This document shows, one piece after another, positions 4,851 through 6,145 of a DNA stretch of 6,145 bases. Origin of the DNA: Actinomycetes bacterium (GTDB taxonomy: Bacteria > Actinomycetota > Actinomycetes > Propionibacteriales > Propionibacteriaceae); contig JAJYQH010000255.1 of NCBI GenBank assembly GCA_021794705.1, positions 1 through 6,145 of the forward strand, in the 5' to 3' direction. Within the stretch, counting starts at the first letter, position 1. The number at the start of each line of letters is the position of its first letter. The position numbers and the translations under genes are program-made. The notes beneath the pieces are model-generated. The model had not been told where the DNA came from, ran no database searches, and was given only the letters and a program-made list of their open reading frames with translations.

Positions 4851-6145
4851 CAGGCCCCCACGAGGTTCTGCCCGCAGACCCGCACGATCTGCCCGTCGAC
4901 ACCTCCGGACGCCGGGTCGCACAACCAGGCGATCGTCTCGGCGACGTCGACCGGCTGACCCCCCTGGGACAGGGAGTTGGAGCGCCGGAACACCTCCCGC
5001 TGGACGAACGGGATGGCCGCCGTCATGTCCGTCTCGATGAACCCGGGAGCGACGGCGTTGGTCGTCACCGGGCGGTCGCCCAGTGCGTCCGCCATGGCCC
5101 ACACGAGGCCCATCACACCCGCCTTGGACGCCGCATAGTTCGCCTGGCCCCGATTGCCGGCGACCCCCGAGGTGGAGGCGATGCCCACGATCCGCCCGGG
5201 TCCAGCGAGGCCGCCCGGCCGTGCCGCGTCGAGCAGCACCTCGTTGAGGGCCATCTCGGCCGCCAGGTTCACCTGCAGCACCTGCGCCCACCGTGCCTCG
5301 TCGAGGTTGGCGAGCAGCTTGTCGCGGGTGATGCCGGCGTTGTGGACGACGGCCCAGATCCGCGCGTCGGCCCCGTACCGCGAGGTGACGTGAGCGGCGA
5401 TCCGGCCGCCGGTGTCCGGGGAGGTGATGTCGAGCTGGAGGGCGGAGCCCCGGATCTCGTTCGCCACCGCCGCCAGCGACTGGCCCGACTGCGGCATGTC
5501 GACGCACACCACCGTGCCGCCGTCCCGCGCGAACACCCGGGCGATGGCCGCGCCGATCCCCCGGGCGGCCCCCGTGACGACGACGATCCGGCCCGCGAAC
5601 GGCCGGCCGGGGTCGTACCCGGCGCCCGGCGCGTCACCGGGCTTGGCCGGGCCGACCCGGATCGTCTGGCCGTCGACGAACGCCGAGCGCCCCTCGAGCA
5701 GGAAGGACAGGGTCGAGGCGAGGTCGCCGGCCGTGACCCCCGCACGGCAGGCGAGGAGGGTCGACGTCGATCCGCCGCGCAGCTCCTTCGCCAGGGTGCG
5801 GTTGATCCCGTCGAGCGCCTGGGCCACGGCCTTCGCCTCGAGGCCCTCCACGGCGGACGCGTCGTCGGCGACGAGCACGACCCGCCCGGAGTTCTCCAGG
5901 CCGCGCATCACCGGGCGCAGGAGCGCCCGAACCTGCTCGAGGTCGCCGATCCGCCGCAGCCCGGTGGCATCGACGACCAGCGCGCCCAGCCGCGCGTGGT
6001 AGGCCGGCGGCTGGTCGCGTCCGCGGTCGTCACGGGTGCGCTGGTCGGGCTCGTCACGCAGCGGCTCGGTGGAGGGAAGGCCGAGGTGTGCCAGCGTCCG
6101 GGCGGGCAGGGTGCCCCCCGCGACCGAGCCGAGCCCGATCGGCCC
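4850..6145 (-). CDS. fabG4: FabG4-like high-molecular-weight 3-oxoacyl-thioester reductase (5' end beyond window)
   Basis: The frame is open from the right edge for 431 residues; comparison with M. tuberculosis FabG4 (Rv0242c, about 454) suggests only 10-20 N-terminal residues are missing. It reduces 3-oxoacyl thioesters to 3-hydroxyacyl thioesters. Numbering from the edge, residues 1-165 form the flavodoxin-like N-terminal domain (LVVDATG at about 55-61, FVDGQTIRVG at 156-165). The C-terminal SDR ketoreductase domain has TGAARGIG (191-198), NAGITRDKLLANLD (269-282), catalytic Asn293, Ser324, Tyr337 and Lys341 (in QANYAASKAG), NAVAPGFIETDMTAAIP (363-379) and the C-terminal VCGQNLVGA. Asp216 after the second strand suggests NADH rather than NADPH, as for FabG4. 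The N-terminal domain seems shorter than in Rv0242c. The next gene, htdX-like, overlaps by one base. A generic fabG call is the safe alternative. Confidence 0.92.
   Translation of the reverse strand, partial: GPIGLGSVAGGTLPARTLAHLGLPSTEPLRDEPDQRTRDDRGRDQPPAYHARLGALVVDATGLRRIGDLEQVRALLRPVMRGLENSGRVVLVADDASAVEGLEAKAVAQALDGINRTLAKELRGGSTSTLLACRAGVTAGDLASTLSFLLEGRSAFVDGQTIRVGPAKPGDAPGAGYDPGRPFAGRIVVVTGAARGIGAAIARVFARDGGTVVCVDMPQSGQSLAAVANEIRGSALQLDITSPDTGGRIAAHVTSRYGADARIWAVVHNAGITRDKLLANLDEARWAQVLQVNLAAEMALNEVLLDAARPGGLAGPGRIVGIASTSGVAGNRGQANYAASKAGVMGLVWAMADALGDRPVTTNAVAPGFIETDMTAAIPFVQREVFRRSNSLSQGGQPVDVAETIAWLCDPASGGVDGQIVRVCGQNLVGA

Noticed and set aside
4002..5507. Dehydratase open frame extended upstream to give 501 residues
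   Set aside because: The extra N-terminal part is an out-of-frame reading of the FabG4-like gene and is Arg/Gly-rich without motifs. The real start is the ATG at 4850 that overlaps the reductase stop, giving the family length of about 280.
4850..5911. GTG at 5911 as the start of the FabG4-like protein (353 residues)
   Set aside because: The frame continues without a stop to the window edge, and the upstream residues (LVVDATG and a GxxxARTLAHLGLP segment) match the N-terminal domain of FabG4, so the gene is longer and cut by the window.

Overview
The window is very GC-rich throughout. The gene content (a FabG4/HtdX-type ketoreductase and dehydratase pair, a secreted single-domain family 6 cellulase, a membrane-anchored nitrite-reductase-type protein) points to a high-GC actinobacterium (Actinomycetota). 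The genus cannot be told from the sequence alone.

Layout. (1) Positions 1-2388, minus strand: a three-gene operon transcribed right to left. It starts with a small DUF2249 protein, followed 19 bp later by a polytopic membrane protein of about 11-12 helices, which overlaps by 4 bp the start of a large membrane protein that runs off the left edge. The N-terminal membrane module of that last gene matches the one I know from actinobacterial membrane-bound multicopper oxidase / copper nitrite reductase fusions, so the operon is read as a nitrite / nitric-oxide handling unit. (2) Positions 2389-2681: a divergent intergenic region. Its left end is an AT-rich island holding a plausible minus-strand promoter and two short perfect palindromes, one of them like the core of an NsrR (NO-sensing repressor) site. 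Its right end holds a LacI-family-like operator and a TTGACA -35 hexamer in front of the cellulase gene. (3) Positions 2682-3992, plus strand: a secreted glycoside hydrolase family 6 enzyme with no cellulose-binding module. (4) Positions 4002-6145, minus strand: fabG4-like high-molecular-weight 3-oxoacyl-thioester reductase (its extreme N-terminus cut by the right edge) followed, with a 1-nt TGATG overlap, by htdX-like 3-hydroxyacyl-thioester dehydratase. The same pair is adjacent in Mycobacterium (Rv0242c-Rv0241c).

How they work together. The left operon probably acts in respiratory or detoxifying nitrogen-oxide metabolism, with an NO- or oxygen-responsive regulator as the likely controller. 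The right pair catalyses two consecutive beta-carbon steps on acyl thioesters: ketoreduction and dehydration, or the reverse. The cellulase is an isolated extracellular polysaccharide-degrading gene between two unrelated units, convergent with htdX with only 9 bp between the stop codons. No RNA genes, CRISPR arrays, insertion sequences or phage genes were seen. The most open question is the function of the polytopic protein at 939-2087 and its link to the truncated nitrite-reductase-type gene.
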